NCBI GenBank assembly: GCA_946811185.2
Contig: OX328104.1
Coordinates: 53,800,505-53,864,504, forward strand
Origin: Hippopus hippopus
Lineage: Eukaryota > Mollusca > Bivalvia > Cardiida > Cardiidae
Length of the DNA stretch: 64,000 bases
Reading direction: 5' to 3'
The position numbers and the translations under genes were made by a program. Below are positions 62,916-64,000 of this stretch, in pieces. Below the pieces are notes generated by a model that worked only from the letters and a program-made list of their open reading frames with translations, did no database searches and was not told where the DNA came from. Each line of letters starts with the position of its first letter. The stretch's first letter is position 1.

Positions 62916-63151
62916 ATATAGATAAAATCGGCAAGTAAAGTCAGCTGTCAAAATGCCATTATTACGGAATTCTGTCGTCGACACGCAAATTTTGCATTCC
63001 CATCGGACAACCAGATTTAGAAATAACTTGTCCAAGACATGTTTTCACTTGCCAAAATCCAACGGACAACCGTTAATGTCGAGCCCTGTGTATACTAAGA
63101 GTATAACTGAAAGCAATAAATGGATGATGTACCTAGTAATATAAAACTAAT

Positions 63152-63653
63152 ACATAAGCCCTGCTCTGACAGAATGGGGTTTAACCCTTTACCACACGAC
63201 AGATTTTAGACCTGTCCGAATTGAAAGCATTTGCAGATGACAGTTTCAATGTGGCTCATATGAAATGATTTTTCTTTGATTGGGTAGAAAACATTGTGGG
63301 AAAAGGAGAAAATGCTGGTAACCAGCATTTTCTCCTTTTCCCACAATGTTTTTTTCAAAAGCCTTCTTTATCAGGGGTGTTAAAAGTCGTCATTGTGTGG
63401 TAAAGGGTTAATGCATCTCCATGATGCATTAAACCAAGCATGTCATCACATAATAATATTACGGATCCATAAGATTCCTTTTGTGTAACAACTGACTGAA
63501 TCCTTAGGTAAAATAGTCCTTGAACATGCAGAAAATTAACAAGAAGCAAAATTCTTTTACCTAAGTCAGCCTGCCCAATCTGCACAGGCTGACCTGGGTC
63601 TATATCTTTTGCAGCTGCATCAAACCCCCTTTTCACAGTGCATGACTCGCATG
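63152..63653 (+). mobile_element. Family C foldback split by a MITE
   Basis: The left piece taagccctgctctgacagaa (63152-63180) continues after the MITE with tgcatctccatgatgcatta (63412) and ends cacagtgcatgactcg. Removing the MITE and one TTAA restores ggggtTTAAtgcatc, the normal family C sequence. Confidence 0.85.
63181..63411 (+). mobile_element. Family A MITE inserted in family C
   Basis: TTAAccctttaccacac to tggtaaaggg TTAA, perfect central palindrome. The host sequence has a single TTAA at this point in other copies, so the flanking TTAA pair is a target duplication. Confidence 0.92.
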
Positions 63654-63671
63654 TATTTGAACTTCCACACT

Positions 63672-63912
63672 TTATCAAACTCTATACCAAATGACAGAAT
63701 TTAAGACTTACAAGTCCAAATTCAAAACATTTGCAGACCACATTACAATAATCAAATGCTACTGAAACCGAAATTTTTCTCTCATACGGTAGAAATCAGT
63801 GTGGGTAGAAGAGAAAATGCTGATGACCAGCATTTTCTTCTTTTCTAACAATGTTTTCAAAAGCAGTTTTTTCGAAGATCGTTAAAACCTGGGATTGCAT
63901 GGTAGAGGGTCA
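63672..63912 (+). mobile_element. Family A MITE, decayed
   Basis: Contains tatcaaactctataccaaat, centre gctgatgaccagc and end gcatggtagagggtcaa. Confidence 0.75.
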
Positions 63913-64000
63913 ACCCTTTACTGCACAGTGCAGACTTTTAACAACCCTGGGAAAGAAACCACTTGGAAACATTTCGGGAAAAATTTAACTCTTTACCAAA
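63913..64000 (-). mobile_element. Family A MITE, cut by the window end
   Basis: Starts aaccctttactgcacag and gttaac-type body; another TTAActctttaccaaa begins at 63986, so a further copy may follow. Confidence 0.6.

Overview
The window is intron-rich animal nuclear DNA. Exons are short with GT/AG borders, introns run to several kilobases, and about half of the sequence is small non-autonomous transposons. The repeat types point to a bivalve mollusc, probably a heterodont clam or mussel. They include a 'tgagccatgctctg' foldback, a 'tggcttgcaacacgcg' foldback, palindromes around 'gatcaagatcagactgcac', tRNA-headed SINEs, and elements with tandem cores ending in 'agctcacctgagcacgaag'. This species-level guess comes from memory of such repeats and has not been checked.

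Most of the plus strand (802 to at least 35951, perhaps to 55852) is one gene entered partway through. Fourteen internal exons share one continuous reading frame. The first four encode an SH2 domain most like those of the STAP (BRDG1) adaptor proteins. The remaining exons encode a long disordered tail rich in proline, serine and threonine, with three Y-x-N sites (possible Grb2 SH2 ligands), one YEDP site and proline-rich SH3-type ligands. A PH domain, expected if it is a STAP protein, would lie upstream of the window. Every exon after the SH2 domain begins and ends in phase 1, so exons can be skipped or swapped without breaking frame. Three different 3' ends fit that phase: a stop at 35951, a stop at 43366, and a 13-nt microexon plus two exons with a stop at 55852 and an AATAAA 55 bp further on. 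On the minus strand, from 61821 down to 57625, lie the last two coding exons of COX5A (cytochrome c oxidase subunit 5A), convergent with the first gene.

The introns are filled by five or more small transposon families. The commonest has about 50 copies. It has TTAA at both ends, termini of the type CCCTTTACCA and a central palindrome of about 66 bp; one copy sits inside another element with the TTAA duplicated, so it looks like a piggyBac-type MITE. At 36329-36868 is a complete 540-bp LTR retrotransposon in miniature (TRIM). It has two LTRs of 217 and 216 bp, a primer-binding site fitting tRNA-Pro, a polypurine tract, a 4-bp target duplication, no coding capacity, and a tRNA-like Pol III promoter inside each LTR. 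This is the most unusual object in the window. Second is the distal exon segment 53419-54905. It lies between two 98%-identical 182-bp copies of a transposon end, the whole nested inside a MITE that is split in two, and one of its exons resembles a UBE2Q exon, which suggests captured or transposed exon sequence.

Several coding exons carry local tandem duplications of about 33, 73 and 145 bp that copy splice sites or coding sequence, so this gene's tail appears to be changing by small duplications.
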